DNA of 64,000 nucleotides, taken from assembly GCA_023715865.1 (NCBI GenBank), contig JAMBOW010000001.1:1612001-1676000 (forward strand), read 5' to 3'. This document shows, piece after piece, positions 8,481 through 18,518 of this stretch (position 1 is its first letter; each line of letters begins with the position of its first letter). The notes under the pieces are model-generated. The model did not search any database. It was not told where the DNA came from and saw nothing but the letters and a program-made list of their open reading frames with translations. A program made the position numbers and the translations under genes. This DNA comes from Neobacillus mesonae (GTDB taxonomy: Bacteria; Bacillota; Bacilli; Paenibacillales; Paenibacillaceae).

Positions 8481-11400
8481 TCACAGCTTTAGTTTCCATT
8501 TTTGGCGATCTAACTGAGGATCCGGTTCACTTAATAATAAAGTTGTGCCTGTTTCTGGTGTTCCCAACACCTTGTTTGAATGAACAGATGTAATCGAGTA
8601 AGTGCCGTCTTCATTCTTATTTACAAGCCACCTTTGATTGTTATAGCCAAGGTAATTATAGAGCTGGAGCCTGTTTTGACCTGTATCCAAATCAAGTGCC
8701 TTTCCTTCTGCCGTTCTTATGGAATAGGAATCAAGTTCATCTCCAGTCGGAACCAACACCCAAATTTGATTCTCATCTCCTGCTGCCTTTAACATAACTG
8801 GCTCTCCATTATGTGATTTTGAAGTATATAAGGATGTTCCATTTTCATAGTTTATGATAGCACTTTTATTCAATACAGCTTCTTGAGTATCGCTCACTTG
8901 AACATTTTGATAATAAACCTCTCCTCCGAATACATTGACACCAAAGTGGCCATCTACGAAGGTTCCATCATATAGGTCAATTACCTTTTTTCCATCAAGC
9001 TCAATCATAATACGGCTTCCTTTAGCTTCAATCTTCACCTTGTACTTCTCGCCCCGCTTAATGAATGCAGGAACTCGTGCAAGTACTTGCCGATCGGAAA
9101 AAGCTCCTTCCATTTTATAAAACAGGCGGATAGCTTTAAGATTCGGATCGAGATTGAAGTAATATCCGCTGCTGCCGTCTTTGCTTGCTCGAAACAGTAT
9201 GGAACCTGCTCCTTCTTCTCCTAGCTTCATTTCTGCTTCGTAGGTAAAATCACCTGCAGTTTCTTTCGCTATATAGTTTGCATCACGATCATATTTACCG
9301 CGAATTCCGTTTTCCGTTATCAACCATTTCGATGCCGATAGATCTGCTTTCCACCCTGAAAGATTCGTCTTAAATTGACCATCGTGCACCTTCAACCTTA
9401 TGCTAGCCCTATCTTTTCCATTCGGTAAAGATGCAGTAATCATTGTCTCCCCTTTAGAGATCGCTTTAATTACGGTTTGGCCGTGTCCTGAAGATACGAT
9501 TGCTGCTATTTCAGGATGGCTGGACTTCCACTTAATCGGTTGTGAACCGGTGCCTTTCCCATTTTCAACAGTAGCTTGCAGCTTCTCCAGCTGCCCGACT
9601 TGAAGTTCCCGATCCGCAGTATCCATACGGATATGAGATAAACCCGAAGTATCAGTAACCCATATATCTCCAAGAGAATGAACTTTCAGTGAGGCAACTT
9701 TTATCTGATCTCCTTTTACGTAAAGACTCATCCCTCTACTTGCCGGGTCCGGGAAGATGACGTCACTTAATACGACCTGTCCATTATTGCCAAATACCTC
9801 AACAGAAGCTTCATCTACTAAAATGTGTAGCTTTACCCGGTTATCTTCAGATATCATATCGGCTTCGTGATAAGTAGTAAAAAGCGAAGAAAAATCTTGT
9901 ACCCCTGAGTCTGCTCGATCCAAGAAGAGCTTCTTATTCGCAGGATTGTACCCCACCACTGTCTTCTGTCCTTCGCCCTCTCGCAGATGAAACCCAAATT
10001 CGCTCACCGTGCTGCCAGCAGGAATTTCAAATTCAGCTTCAATCTCATACGCTCCAGAAGTCAAACCTTTCAACAGATTTGCACTATGGGGACCGATAAC
10101 TTCATCACGAGTAGTCAACAGCTCACTGCGTAAAGAGGCGAGCTCCTGTATTGGCTCCTGAAAGAGGCGTGGTCCGTCTCCTGTCTGTCTCAATTTAACT
10201 TCTCTTGGGATTGTCAGCTGCCCCTTCCAGCCGCTTGTCGGAAAGGCAAACGGATAATCCCAATTTGTCATCCAAGCCAGTATAATTCTACGGTTATCCG
10301 GCATATCAGAGAACGACATGGAAGCATAAAATTCTTTTCCAAAGTCGGTCTTAAGAACAAAGCCTGCAGGATTGTCATTAACGAACTTCCCTTCAGCGGT
10401 CAGTTCGCCGATAAAATATTCACTGTCTGATCCTTTTGTATTCGGGTTTGCACCCGTGCTGATCATGAGCACCCACTTTTTGACGTTTGTGTCATCAACG
10501 CTCATTTGAAATAAATCGGGACACTCCCAAACACCGCCGCGAACATATTCTCCATACCCGAAATTGTCAGTGTGTGTCCAGTCGATCAAATTTACTGAGG
10601 TAAAAAAACGGATATGGTCGCCGCCGGAGACAACCATGATCCAGCGGTCGTTCGCATCATCTCTTACCACTTTGGGATCACGGAAATCCCAACCGCCTGG
10701 ATTATCGTCCGTTTTACCCGGATTCTCTAATACGATTGGGTGCTTCTGCGAATAAGTCCAATTGCGTCCATGGTCTGTACTGTATGCTAGCCCAATCCGC
10801 TGATTTCCCCCTTGCGCATCCGGATTATATGAGGTGTAGTACGCTATGAGTCCTTTTCCTCCATGCTTATCAAACAATCCGGATACATTGTTTAAATCGG
10901 CAACTGCCGAACCAGACCACACATGTCCGTGATCGTTCCACGGCAAAGCGATAGGAAGCCTTCTCCAGTGGATCAAATCTGTACTGACCGCATGTGCCCA
11001 TGTTCCACCATCCTGGTGAAAGAGATGATATTCTCCTTCAAAATAGACTAGTCCGTTCGGATCGCTGACTGATCCTCGAGCTGGTGTGTAATGATAGGCT
11101 GGACGATACTTTTCTGTATAATAGGTTTGTTTATCGGTCAAATAGATGTGTTGGAACACGACCGCTCCACTGCTGACTGACAATCCAGCATATCCACTGG
11201 TATAAGTGCTGTCCATCGTATGGATAGCAGGAGATTCATAACCGTCCATGTAAATCTGAATTTCAGCTCCGCTGGCATGAATCTCGAGATGATGTGTAGT
11301 ATTAACCTTGCTTGGATAAGTCACTGCCGAGGTCTGAATTACGCCGCCGTCCATTTTTTTGAGTTGGACCTTTGCCTTGCCGTCTTGTTTAATAACAGCG

Positions 11401-12278
11401 GCTTCATATCCTTCCGAACCATCCTCATTCAATCGGAATGCAAGCGCTCCTTCTCCTTCATCGCCGGGCAGCATCACATTTCCTTCCAATACAAAATCGC
11501 TGCCCGCCGAGTTATATACCTCAAGCGCTTTAACCTCACTATCTCGTGTGCCTTTCCTTCCTTTTAGGTCGGGTTTCCAAGTACCTCTGCTCATCGTCAA
11601 TTGTCCCAAATCGCCTTTAAGATCACTTACATTGATGTTCTGAAAAATTGCCTCACCGTCCCACACATGAAGCCCTAGATATCCAGTTGTATAGGTACTA
11701 TCAACAATATCGATCACAGGCTTGTAATTTCCACCGAAAAACACCTTAATACGTTCTCCCTCTGTCTGAACCTTTAAATGATAAATTTCTCCTTGGACAA
11801 TTGATGTGTTATGTTCGGCTCTTAACCCATCCCGGTTTCCTGCATCAATAAGCCTGATCAGACCGGCGCTTGGAACAATCTGAAGCATGTAAGAAGACCA
11901 TCCATCTTCACTTGAACGAAAGACAAGGCTGTGGTCTGCATTCATATCCGAGACCAGTACATCTGCTTCATAGATGAAGTCATCTGAATTTACCCCGGAT
12001 AAAGCAAACACATTCTCTTGCTTCTCAGATACGAGCATCATGCCCTCCTCTGTATCCTTCATCGATCCCTTTCCTTTCACAATCCATGCAGACAAATTTG
12101 TGTCGGTTTTGGTTACGCTTTCAAAAAATTCCGTTTGCTCATTTGCTTTATGCTCTAGGTGATCAGCAGCTTCGGCGGTATCGTTATCAATTTCATTCCA
12201 TATCGGTATTCCCATAGTCATTGCCGAGATGATCACGATCAATGATAGAGAAACCACCTTCTTCGTAATTCCCCTCAT
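8481..12278 (-). CDS. Giant secreted GH32 fructan hydrolase with three CBM66-like modules, Big_2 and ricin-type domains
   Basis: A 1265-residue secreted exo-acting enzyme. Order: signal peptide (1-38), CBM66-like modules at about 55-220 and 230-382, GH32 five-bladed propeller plus sandwich at about 390-870, Big_2 Ig-like domain at about 885-965, a third CBM66-like module at about 970-1130, and a ricin-type beta-trefoil at about 1135-1265 with QIWVL, QRWLV and QKWKL repeats. GH32 catalytic residues are present: nucleophile D406 (SDPNG), transition-state D534 (FRDPK), acid/base E585 (WECPD). CBM66 of B. subtilis SacC binds fructan ends, so levan or inulin is the likely substrate. ATG 12278 has GAGGGGG six bases before it; the longer frame to 12377 lacks a site. 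Last gene of the fructan operon. Confidence 0.93.
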   Translation of the reverse strand: MRGITKKVVSLSLIVIISAMTMGIPIWNEIDNDTAEAADHLEHKANEQTEFFESVTKTDTNLSAWIVKGKGSMKDTEEGMMLVSEKQENVFALSGVNSDDFIYEADVLVSDMNADHSLVFRSSEDGWSSYMLQIVPSAGLIRLIDAGNRDGLRAEHNTSIVQGEIYHLKVQTEGERIKVFFGGNYKPVIDIVDSTYTTGYLGLHVWDGEAIFQNINVSDLKGDLGQLTMSRGTWKPDLKGRKGTRDSEVKALEVYNSAGSDFVLEGNVMLPGDEGEGALAFRLNEDGSEGYEAAVIKQDGKAKVQLKKMDGGVIQTSAVTYPSKVNTTHHLEIHASGAEIQIYMDGYESPAIHTMDSTYTSGYAGLSVSSGAVVFQHIYLTDKQTYYTEKYRPAYHYTPARGSVSDPNGLVYFEGEYHLFHQDGGTWAHAVSTDLIHWRRLPIALPWNDHGHVWSGSAVADLNNVSGLFDKHGGKGLIAYYTSYNPDAQGGNQRIGLAYSTDHGRNWTYSQKHPIVLENPGKTDDNPGGWDFRDPKVVRDDANDRWIMVVSGGDHIRFFTSVNLIDWTHTDNFGYGEYVRGGVWECPDLFQMSVDDTNVKKWVLMISTGANPNTKGSDSEYFIGELTAEGKFVNDNPAGFVLKTDFGKEFYASMSFSDMPDNRRIILAWMTNWDYPFAFPTSGWKGQLTIPREVKLRQTGDGPRLFQEPIQELASLRSELLTTRDEVIGPHSANLLKGLTSGAYEIEAEFEIPAGSTVSEFGFHLREGEGQKTVVGYNPANKKLFLDRADSGVQDFSSLFTTYHEADMISEDNRVKLHILVDEASVEVFGNNGQVVLSDVIFPDPASRGMSLYVKGDQIKVASLKVHSLGDIWVTDTSGLSHIRMDTADRELQVGQLEKLQATVENGKGTGSQPIKWKSSHPEIAAIVSSGHGQTVIKAISKGETMITASLPNGKDRASIRLKVHDGQFKTNLSGWKADLSASKWLITENGIRGKYDRDANYIAKETAGDFTYEAEMKLGEEGAGSILFRASKDGSSGYYFNLDPNLKAIRLFYKMEGAFSDRQVLARVPAFIKRGEKYKVKIEAKGSRIMIELDGKKVIDLYDGTFVDGHFGVNVFGGEVYYQNVQVSDTQEAVLNKSAIINYENGTSLYTSKSHNGEPVMLKAAGDENQIWVLVPTGDELDSYSIRTAEGKALDLDTGQNRLQLYNYLGYNNQRWLVNKNEDGTYSITSVHSNKVLGTPETGTTLLLSEPDPQLDRQKWKLKL

Positions 12279-12307
12279 CTTCTGCCCCCTCTTCGTAATT
12301 GGTTTAC

Positions 12308-12325
12308 GGGAGGCATACGCCTCCC
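12308..12325 (-). other. Intercistronic RNA hairpin between fructokinase and GH32 genes
   Basis: Perfect 7-bp stem gggaggc (12308-12314) and gcctccc (12319-12325) with loop atac, in the 99-base gap before the giant GH32. No T-run follows, so it is more likely an mRNA stabiliser, processing site or attenuator than a terminator. Confidence 0.5.
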
Positions 12326-12377
12326 TAACTAGAATGGTTATAGAGCCCTCACTATAGAGAGAATAAGAAATCAGCAA

Positions 12378-13271
12378 TCAGCATGCTGAAGCATTCTTAT
12401 CTTGGTATGCCGCATATCCCAAAGCCAAAGATCCGTAAAGTCCTGCCTGCTGGCCCAGACTCGGAGGAACAATGTAGTTCTCCATATTATCAACCAGCTC
12501 ACTTGCCTGAACATATCCGTTCAGATTTTGCCGGACTGCTTCCCGAATTAGAGGGTATAACTGAGTCTGCTGCATGACACCACCGCCAAGAATGATTTTT
12601 TGGGGTGAAACTATAAGGATAACTCCGGCAATCGACTGAGCGAGATAATACGCTTCCAGTTCCCATGCTGCATGATTTGGTGGCAGGTCTTGGCCTTTGC
12701 ATTTCCAGCGCGCCTCAATAGCAGGTCCTGACGCCATTCCCTCAAGACAATCTCCGTGATAAGGACAAATTCCGACAAACCGATCCGTTGTATTGCGCCT
12801 TGTCAGAAAATGCCCTCCCTCAGGATGAATCAGGCCATGGACAGGCTTTCCTTCAGAGTAAATGCCAATACCTACACCCGTCCCAATGGTGTAATAAACA
12901 CAGCTGCCCAGGCCTGCAGCTGATCCCCAGGTTGCTTCGCCTACTGCGGCTGCATTGACATCCGTATCCCAGCCGAGAGGAATGTCAAATTCCCGTCCCA
13001 GTCGCCCAAGCACATCGCAGTTTCCCCAGCCAGGCTTCGGTGTTGTCGTAATAAATCCATAAGTACTGCTGTTCTTACGAAGGTCAAGGGGACCAAATGA
13101 ACCAATGCCCAGTGCTTCAATTTCTTTCTCCTTAAAATAGGAGATAACTCTTGCAAGCGACTTGTCCGGACCCTCAGTAGGGAAGCTGATGCTTTCCTCC
13201 AGTTGCCCGTGCTCATTGCCCACCCCGCATACAAATTTGGTACCTCCTGCTTCAACAGCTCCTATACGCAC
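12378..13271 (-). CDS. ROK family fructokinase
   Basis: A 297-residue cytosolic sugar kinase. It opens with GAVEAGGTKFVCGVG, the ATP phosphate-binding loop of fructokinases in the ROK family (YdhR/GmuE type), and GSFGPLDL follows. The zinc-binding segment is present as HPEGGH with CPYHGDCLEG, and the catalytic aspartate lies in GWDTDVNAAA. It phosphorylates fructose released by the GH32 enzymes to fructose 6-phosphate. GTG 13271 follows AAAGGAG about 11 bases upstream. It lies 20 bases from the cytosolic GH32 gene, so it is co-transcribed. Mannose as a side substrate is possible. Confidence 0.92.
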   Translation of the reverse strand: MRIGAVEAGGTKFVCGVGNEHGQLEESISFPTEGPDKSLARVISYFKEKEIEALGIGSFGPLDLRKNSSTYGFITTTPKPGWGNCDVLGRLGREFDIPLGWDTDVNAAAVGEATWGSAAGLGSCVYYTIGTGVGIGIYSEGKPVHGLIHPEGGHFLTRRNTTDRFVGICPYHGDCLEGMASGPAIEARWKCKGQDLPPNHAAWELEAYYLAQSIAGVILIVSPQKIILGGGVMQQTQLYPLIREAVRQNLNGYVQASELVDNMENYIVPPSLGQQAGLYGSLALGYAAYQDKNASAC

Positions 13272-13291
13272 CTTTTTATCTCTCCTTTCAC

Positions 13292-14764
13292 TTATGCCTG
13301 TGATCCAAGCAGGGAGATTTTATATACAGATAGGGAATGGATGACAGCATCTTCATCGTCTTGTACCATAGAAATGCCAATTGAGGATGCATCGGGATAA
13401 ATCAGGTCGGTGATGACAGCTGAACCATCGTTACCAAAGACCTCAACAGATGAACGATCAACTAGTATACGAAGATCTAAGCGTTCAGAAGATTCCTCAA
13501 GTCGTGCAGTATGTCTTGAAGCAAACAGCTCATGAAAAGTATGGACCCCTGATTCTGTACGATCTACATACATTTCTTTTTTATGAGTATCCATGCCGAT
13601 TGAGGTCACATGCTGCATACCTTTTCTCACTTGAAACTCAACGCTCACTTTGTCCGAAAAAGAAGCGATGAGTTCATAGCTCTCCAGCTGTATTGAGGAT
13701 AAAGCCTCTTTGATTTCTTTTTTCGATACATTTTGCATTGTAAGTACAGGAACACGCGTCTTCTCTATTTCACGAACCGGTTTTTGAACTAGGGTATGTT
13801 TCCCTTTCCTCTTTTCTAATGTGAGCTCTCTCGGAACGGTCATCGCACCTCTAAACCCTTCCGTTGGGGTTTGATTTGCATACATCCAGTTGCTCATCCA
13901 ACCAATGATCAGCCGTCTCCCATCATCCTCTGGCACATCCGACCATGAGACAGCTGCATAGTTGTCTCTCCCGTAATCAAGCCACCGAACAGAAGCGGAA
14001 TCCTGATCCGGTTTAAACGTGATCCCGTCAAATTCTCCCGTGAAGTATTGCGTTCTTGAACCCTCCGGATATTCCGGAGATGCTCCAATACTGACCAGCA
14101 TCACCCATTTATTATCTGAAGAATCTTGGCCTGATTTCAGCGGAAATAAATCCGGGCATTCCCATACCCCTTCATGAGAACCGATCCCTTCACCGAATTC
14201 ACTGCAATGCGACCAGGTCTTCAAATCGGAGGAACGATATAAGTTTACTGTTTGTCCGCATGCCACAATCATGATCCACTGCCTGCTATCTTCGTGCCAG
14301 AAGACTTTAGGATCACGGAAATCGATGAAGGAATCATGAGTCAGCACAGGATTGCCTTCATATTTTGACCAAGTTCGTCCTTTATCCTTACTGTATGCCA
14401 GACTTTGGGCTTGAATGGGCGGGTTTCCGTCTGCTTCGAGGTGATGTGTAAAAACAGCTACCAATCCAGGCTCCTCATTAAAAAATCCGGTCGTGTTGTT
14501 CCAATCCACAACAGCGCTTCCCGAAAAAATCGTCCCGTTTTCATCTGGGAACAATGCAATTTCGAGTTCCTCCCATGTGAGAAGGTCAGTACTAACGGCA
14601 TGCCCCCAATGCATTGGCCCCCATGTCATTCCATAGGGATGGTGCTGATAAAATAAATGATACTCCCCTTCGAAAAACACCATGCCATTCGGGTCATTCA
14701 TCCAATTTGCATTAGGCGAAAAGTGATACAAGCCTTTATAATTTTGCTTTGAAAGAGTGGACAT
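13292..14764 (-). CDS. Cytosolic GH32 beta-fructofuranosidase
   Basis: A 490-residue GH32 enzyme with no signal peptide. Catalytic residues: nucleophile D24 in WMNDPNG, D151 in FRDPK, acid/base E202 in WECPD. The C-terminal beta-sandwich is complete (VDRSSVEVFGNDG). It should hydrolyse imported sucrose or fructo-oligosaccharides inside the cell to fructose. ATG 14764 has AAAGGAG eight bases upstream. The open frame reaches 14848, but that start overlaps the binding-protein gene. It sits between the transporter and the fructokinase in the fructan operon. Phosphorylated substrates are possible but less likely without a PTS nearby. Confidence 0.93.
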   Translation of the reverse strand: MSTLSKQNYKGLYHFSPNANWMNDPNGMVFFEGEYHLFYQHHPYGMTWGPMHWGHAVSTDLLTWEELEIALFPDENGTIFSGSAVVDWNNTTGFFNEEPGLVAVFTHHLEADGNPPIQAQSLAYSKDKGRTWSKYEGNPVLTHDSFIDFRDPKVFWHEDSRQWIMIVACGQTVNLYRSSDLKTWSHCSEFGEGIGSHEGVWECPDLFPLKSGQDSSDNKWVMLVSIGASPEYPEGSRTQYFTGEFDGITFKPDQDSASVRWLDYGRDNYAAVSWSDVPEDDGRRLIIGWMSNWMYANQTPTEGFRGAMTVPRELTLEKRKGKHTLVQKPVREIEKTRVPVLTMQNVSKKEIKEALSSIQLESYELIASFSDKVSVEFQVRKGMQHVTSIGMDTHKKEMYVDRTESGVHTFHELFASRHTARLEESSERLDLRILVDRSSVEVFGNDGSAVITDLIYPDASSIGISMVQDDEDAVIHSLSVYKISLLGSQA

Positions 14765-14807
14765 TGGCTTCTCTCCTTTTAAATATCTCATGGTCGTAAC
14801 GTTCGAT

Positions 14808-16421
14808 TTAATTATTGTTTCTGTCATAACCTGCTTGTTTGATTTCAAGCCATTCCTGCAAACCGAGGCGATCTAATTCTTTCAGATAGGCATCCCATTC
14901 TGATTCGACTTTTCCGTTCTGATACCATTCGGTACGCATTCTCTCGAGATACGGGAACAAGTCGGCTTGAATCGTGGATAACTGATCCAATTCTTCAATT
15001 GAGAAAAAAACACTAGGGTATACGTTCTCCGCCTTCATAAATGGAACAATTTTTTCTTTAAGAATATCCATTCTCCATGCTGCATCATCTGGCTTCGTCG
15101 TGTACTTCCCATAGTAGCTGTCCAGGATGGCAAGTGGGCCGGCCACACTTGTTTTCTGTCTGAGTTCTACTGGCGCCATCCCCTCAAGCGGAAGGTGGGA
15201 AAGCTTATTTGCAGCCTCATCAAAATTAAAAATATTCTGCTGTGTTTCATCCCCGTAGGTACCCCAGTTGTTTTGGACGGATTGAATGGGGTCATACAAC
15301 TGGTCTACCCATTTGGCGGTAGCCTCCAAGTTCTGGTTGGCACTCGTAATGACCATCCGCCCTCGATCCAGACCAATTCCGTTGGTTCTCGTTACGTTGA
15401 CTTTCCCGTCCGGGCCTGCTAAAGGAGGCATCACATCATACGAGTCATTCATTCCCGTAATATTAGCCTTATCCCAAGTAAAGTACACACCGTAGTTATG
15501 GTCTTTCCCCTTCGCAAGGTAAGTGTTCCAATCTTGGGTGTATGCCTCAATATCAATCAGTCCTTCATTATATAGCTCATTAATAAATTTGATAGCTTCC
15601 TTATACCCTTCCTCCGCAGCTGTGAAGACGACCTTACCCTCATCAGTAACGACCGTGTGATCCCAATTCTCTCCAAGCCCAAATGATGCAAAAAGGAAGG
15701 TTAAGTCTTCGCCGCCCGGTTTGTTAATGAATGACAGAGGAATTTCGTCTGCTTGGCCGTTGCCGTTCGGGTCCTGTGTTTTAAAGGCAATAAGCACCTC
15801 TTTAAGCTCCTCAGTAGTTTTCGGCATCTCAAGCCCGAGATTGTTTAACCATTCCACGTTAATCCAAGGCAAATTGTCTACTGCTTGAATGCGCTCCTTT
15901 CCGCTGCCAAGCTCCTCAATCCACGGGAAGGAGTAGATGTTACCATCCGGAGCCGTAATCATGCTTTTGTATTCAGGTGCTTCTTCCAGCACCTTCCTGA
16001 AGTTCGGCATGTACTGCTCAATCAGGTCATTCAGCGGAATGATCGCTCCGTCCTTCGCCAATTTAAGTAGATCATAATCTCCATATCCTGCATCAAAAAT
16101 GGCGTCAGGCAGTTCGCCGCTGGCAACGGCCAGATTCCTCTTTTCGACGAACACATCATTTGTGTAGTTCTTCCAATCGATATGGACTCCTTTTTTTTCC
16201 TCTAAACGCTTGAAGATCAATTTTTCATTCGGATCTGCAGGGGCCAGCGGGGAGCTTTGTGTAATGAATTTCAGTGTTACTTCACCATTCGGATCCTGTG
16301 CTTCGCTGGCTGCGTCGCCTCCCCCGCTGCAAGCAGACAGCAAAAGGATAAAAGAAAGCAGAGAGATCGCAGCCGTTTGTTTCGTACCTGCAAGCCTTGT
16401 CGTTTTTCTCATCTTTTTCAT
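14808..16421 (-). CDS. CUT1 ABC transporter substrate-binding lipoprotein (fructan operon)
   Basis: A 537-residue lipoprotein of the LipO/YtcQ-type extracellular solute-binding family. The lipobox LLSACSGGG makes it a diacylglyceryl-anchored protein outside the membrane. The mature part is long, as usual for this group, with PEYKSMITAPDGNIYSFPW and a GRMVITSANQNLE region. ATG 16421 follows GGAGGTCATCTATTAT; an earlier ATG overlaps that site. It precedes GH32 by 43 bases and follows the two permeases. Likely ligand: fructo-oligosaccharide, by operon context. Confidence 0.92.
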   Translation of the reverse strand: MKKMRKTTRLAGTKQTAAISLLSFILLLSACSGGGDAASEAQDPNGEVTLKFITQSSPLAPADPNEKLIFKRLEEKKGVHIDWKNYTNDVFVEKRNLAVASGELPDAIFDAGYGDYDLLKLAKDGAIIPLNDLIEQYMPNFRKVLEEAPEYKSMITAPDGNIYSFPWIEELGSGKERIQAVDNLPWINVEWLNNLGLEMPKTTEELKEVLIAFKTQDPNGNGQADEIPLSFINKPGGEDLTFLFASFGLGENWDHTVVTDEGKVVFTAAEEGYKEAIKFINELYNEGLIDIEAYTQDWNTYLAKGKDHNYGVYFTWDKANITGMNDSYDVMPPLAGPDGKVNVTRTNGIGLDRGRMVITSANQNLEATAKWVDQLYDPIQSVQNNWGTYGDETQQNIFNFDEAANKLSHLPLEGMAPVELRQKTSVAGPLAILDSYYGKYTTKPDDAAWRMDILKEKIVPFMKAENVYPSVFFSIEELDQLSTIQADLFPYLERMRTEWYQNGKVESEWDAYLKELDRLGLQEWLEIKQAGYDRNNN

Positions 16422-16479
16422 ATAATAGATGACCTCCATGAAATCATTAGTTTAATCCACTAGTGACGTGTTATGGCTC

Positions 16480-17361
16480 CTATTTAAGCGATCCGACCAT
16501 GACACCTTTTTCAAAGTACTTTTGGAAAAACGGATACATAATGATGAGCGGCAGACTGGACACAACAATTGCTGCGTATTTGATAATTTCAGACAGCCTC
16601 TTCATCTCGGCCATAGCCAGCTGATCGCTAATCATTCCAGGTTCCACCTGGTTCTGGATCAGAATGGACCGCAGGACAAGCTGGAGCGGATGCAAATTGG
16701 GGTTATCCAAGTAAATCATGGCGTCAAAATACGAGTTCCACTGACCTACAAAAGCATACAGGGCCAGTACAAATATAATCGGTTTGGACAACGGTAAGAC
16801 AATCTGAAAAAAGATTTTAAACTCGGAGGCTCCATCTACATTGGCTGCTTCTTTAAGCTCTCTTGGAATCCCTTTGAAAAAAGTTCGGGACAAAATGATG
16901 TTCCATACATTGACTGCGCCCGGAATGATTACAGCCCAAACGGTATCAAGCAAACCCAAATTTCTGATAAGCAGATAAGTTGGAACCAATCCTCCTCCAA
17001 AAAAAATGGTGATAACGAACAGCGTCATGAAGAAGTTTTTCCCGGCAAGTCTGTCATCCGAAAGAGCGTATCCTGCAAAGATTGAAACAAGTACGGTGAG
17101 CACGGAAAAAGAAATAGAGTAAAATACAGCATTCGCAAAGCCCCGAATCATTGCAGGATTAGAAAGTATCATCTGATACCCTTCGAGGCTCCAATCCGAC
17201 ACTTTAAATGACAACCCCTGATTTAACAGAACCGTAGGATCCATAAAGGAAGCTACGACAATATAAATCAGCGGAACGACGACAATCAGAACAGCAAGTG
17301 ATAGAAAAAAAGCATTAAGAAATAGCAAAAAACGGTCAAATCCGGAATGTCTGACAGCCAT
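16480..17361 (-). CDS. CUT1 ABC transporter permease, LplC type (fructan operon)
   Basis: A 293-residue inner-membrane permease with six predicted hydrophobic segments, the first at residues about 10-30. The cytoplasmic EAA loop is EAANVDGASEFKIF followed by LPLSKP, the site that docks the ATPase. It pairs with the LplB-type permease 17 bases upstream. Start ATG 17361 follows AAGGAGCCGTAGAGA. Imports the same sugar as the binding protein downstream. No ATPase gene is present; a shared MsmX-like subunit must serve it (known for the family). Confidence 0.92.
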   Translation of the reverse strand: MAVRHSGFDRFLLFLNAFFLSLAVLIVVVPLIYIVVASFMDPTVLLNQGLSFKVSDWSLEGYQMILSNPAMIRGFANAVFYSISFSVLTVLVSIFAGYALSDDRLAGKNFFMTLFVITIFFGGGLVPTYLLIRNLGLLDTVWAVIIPGAVNVWNIILSRTFFKGIPRELKEAANVDGASEFKIFFQIVLPLSKPIIFVLALYAFVGQWNSYFDAMIYLDNPNLHPLQLVLRSILIQNQVEPGMISDQLAMAEMKRLSEIIKYAAIVVSSLPLIIMYPFFQKYFEKGVMVGSLK

Positions 17362-17378
17362 TCTCTACGGCTCCTTTC

Positions 17379-18341
17379 TTAATAAAGTCCTTCACCCTCA
17401 TTGAGTTTTTTGACGACCAAATTGACAGTAACAAGCAAAATAACGTTAATAACCGAATTAAATAAACCAACGGCTGCGGAATAAGCATAGTCACCCGACT
17501 GCAAACCGACCTTGTAAACATAGGTCGCTATGATTTCTGAAGTCGGCAGGTTCATAGAAGTTTGCATTAAGTAAGCCTTTTCAAATCCAATTGACATGAT
17601 GCCTCCGGCCGCAAGGATAAACACAATGGCCATGATCGGCCTGATCGTCGGGATATCGATATGACGAATTCGCTGCAGGAGGTTCGCGCCGTCCAAACTT
17701 GCAGCGTTATGCAGCTCTGGATCCACATTAGCCAGCGCCGCAACATAAATGATGGATGACCAGCCTGCACCTGTCCAAATATCAGAAAGAATGTAAATCC
17801 ATCGAAAATAATCGGGGTCTGACATGAACATCATTGGTTCTCCTGTAATCCAAATAATGAACTGGTTAATGGGACCCGTAGGCGACAGAAAAATGAACAG
17901 CATTCCAACTACAACGACGACCGAAATAAAATTAGGTGCGTAAAGGAACAGCTGGATGTTCTTTTTCACACCTGCTTTACGAACCTGATTCAGCATTAGA
18001 GCGAGCAGAATGGGTATCGGGAAGCTAAGTATCAGTCCGAGAAAACTTAACGTAAGCGTATTCATGAATATGACTTCGAAATTGGGTGAAGACAAAAATT
18101 TCTCGAAATGCTTCATTCCTACCCACTCGCTGCCCATAATACCCTTAATCGGACTAAAATCCTTAAAAGCAATAATGGCTCCATACATAGGGACATATTT
18201 GAATACAAGAGTAAGAATCAATGCGGGAGCGAGCAGTAAGTAGAGGAAATAATTGTTTCTAAAAGTTCTGAGCTTGGGGGTGATCACTCTCCTTTCTTTC
18301 ACTCCCTTTGAACCCGTTTCGGCATTCATTGAATTTTCCAC
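17379..18341 (-). CDS. CUT1 ABC transporter permease, LplB type (fructan operon, first gene)
   Basis: A 320-residue permease. A basic cytosolic N-terminus of about 25 residues is followed by LRTFRNNYFLYLLLAPALIL, the first membrane helix. The EAA-type loop reads NAASLDGANLLQRI and DIPTIRP. GTG 18341 is the start, nine bases after GGAGG. It opens the operon permease-permease-binding protein-GH32-fructokinase-giant GH32, with a promoter candidate at 18428-18456 and a LacI gene diverging upstream. Confidence 0.92.
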   Translation of the reverse strand: MENSMNAETGSKGVKERRVITPKLRTFRNNYFLYLLLAPALILTLVFKYVPMYGAIIAFKDFSPIKGIMGSEWVGMKHFEKFLSSPNFEVIFMNTLTLSFLGLILSFPIPILLALMLNQVRKAGVKKNIQLFLYAPNFISVVVVVGMLFIFLSPTGPINQFIIWITGEPMMFMSDPDYFRWIYILSDIWTGAGWSSIIYVAALANVDPELHNAASLDGANLLQRIRHIDIPTIRPIMAIVFILAAGGIMSIGFEKAYLMQTSMNLPTSEIIATYVYKVGLQSGDYAYSAAVGLFNSVINVILLVTVNLVVKKLNEGEGLY

Positions 18342-18427
18342 ATTTTATGACCTCCGTTCATTCGTTCCTGATTCACTTTGGACTGAAGCGAAGCTTATTT
18401 GTTACATTCGCTCCATTCCGCTTTTAC

Positions 18428-18456
18428 AATTTACCAACTAAATACACATTAGTCAA
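18428..18456 (-). promoter_or_regulatory. Candidate sigma-A promoter of the fructan operon
   Basis: Minus strand: TTGACT, 17-base spacer, TAAATT. The -35 differs from consensus at one base, the -10 at two. It lies about 90 bases before GTG 18341. Confidence 0.5.
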
Positions 18457-18518
18457 TATATTTTGTAAAATAAAAAGTGTGCATATGACAACTCGTTATT
18501 TTCACTTTCACGATTTTT

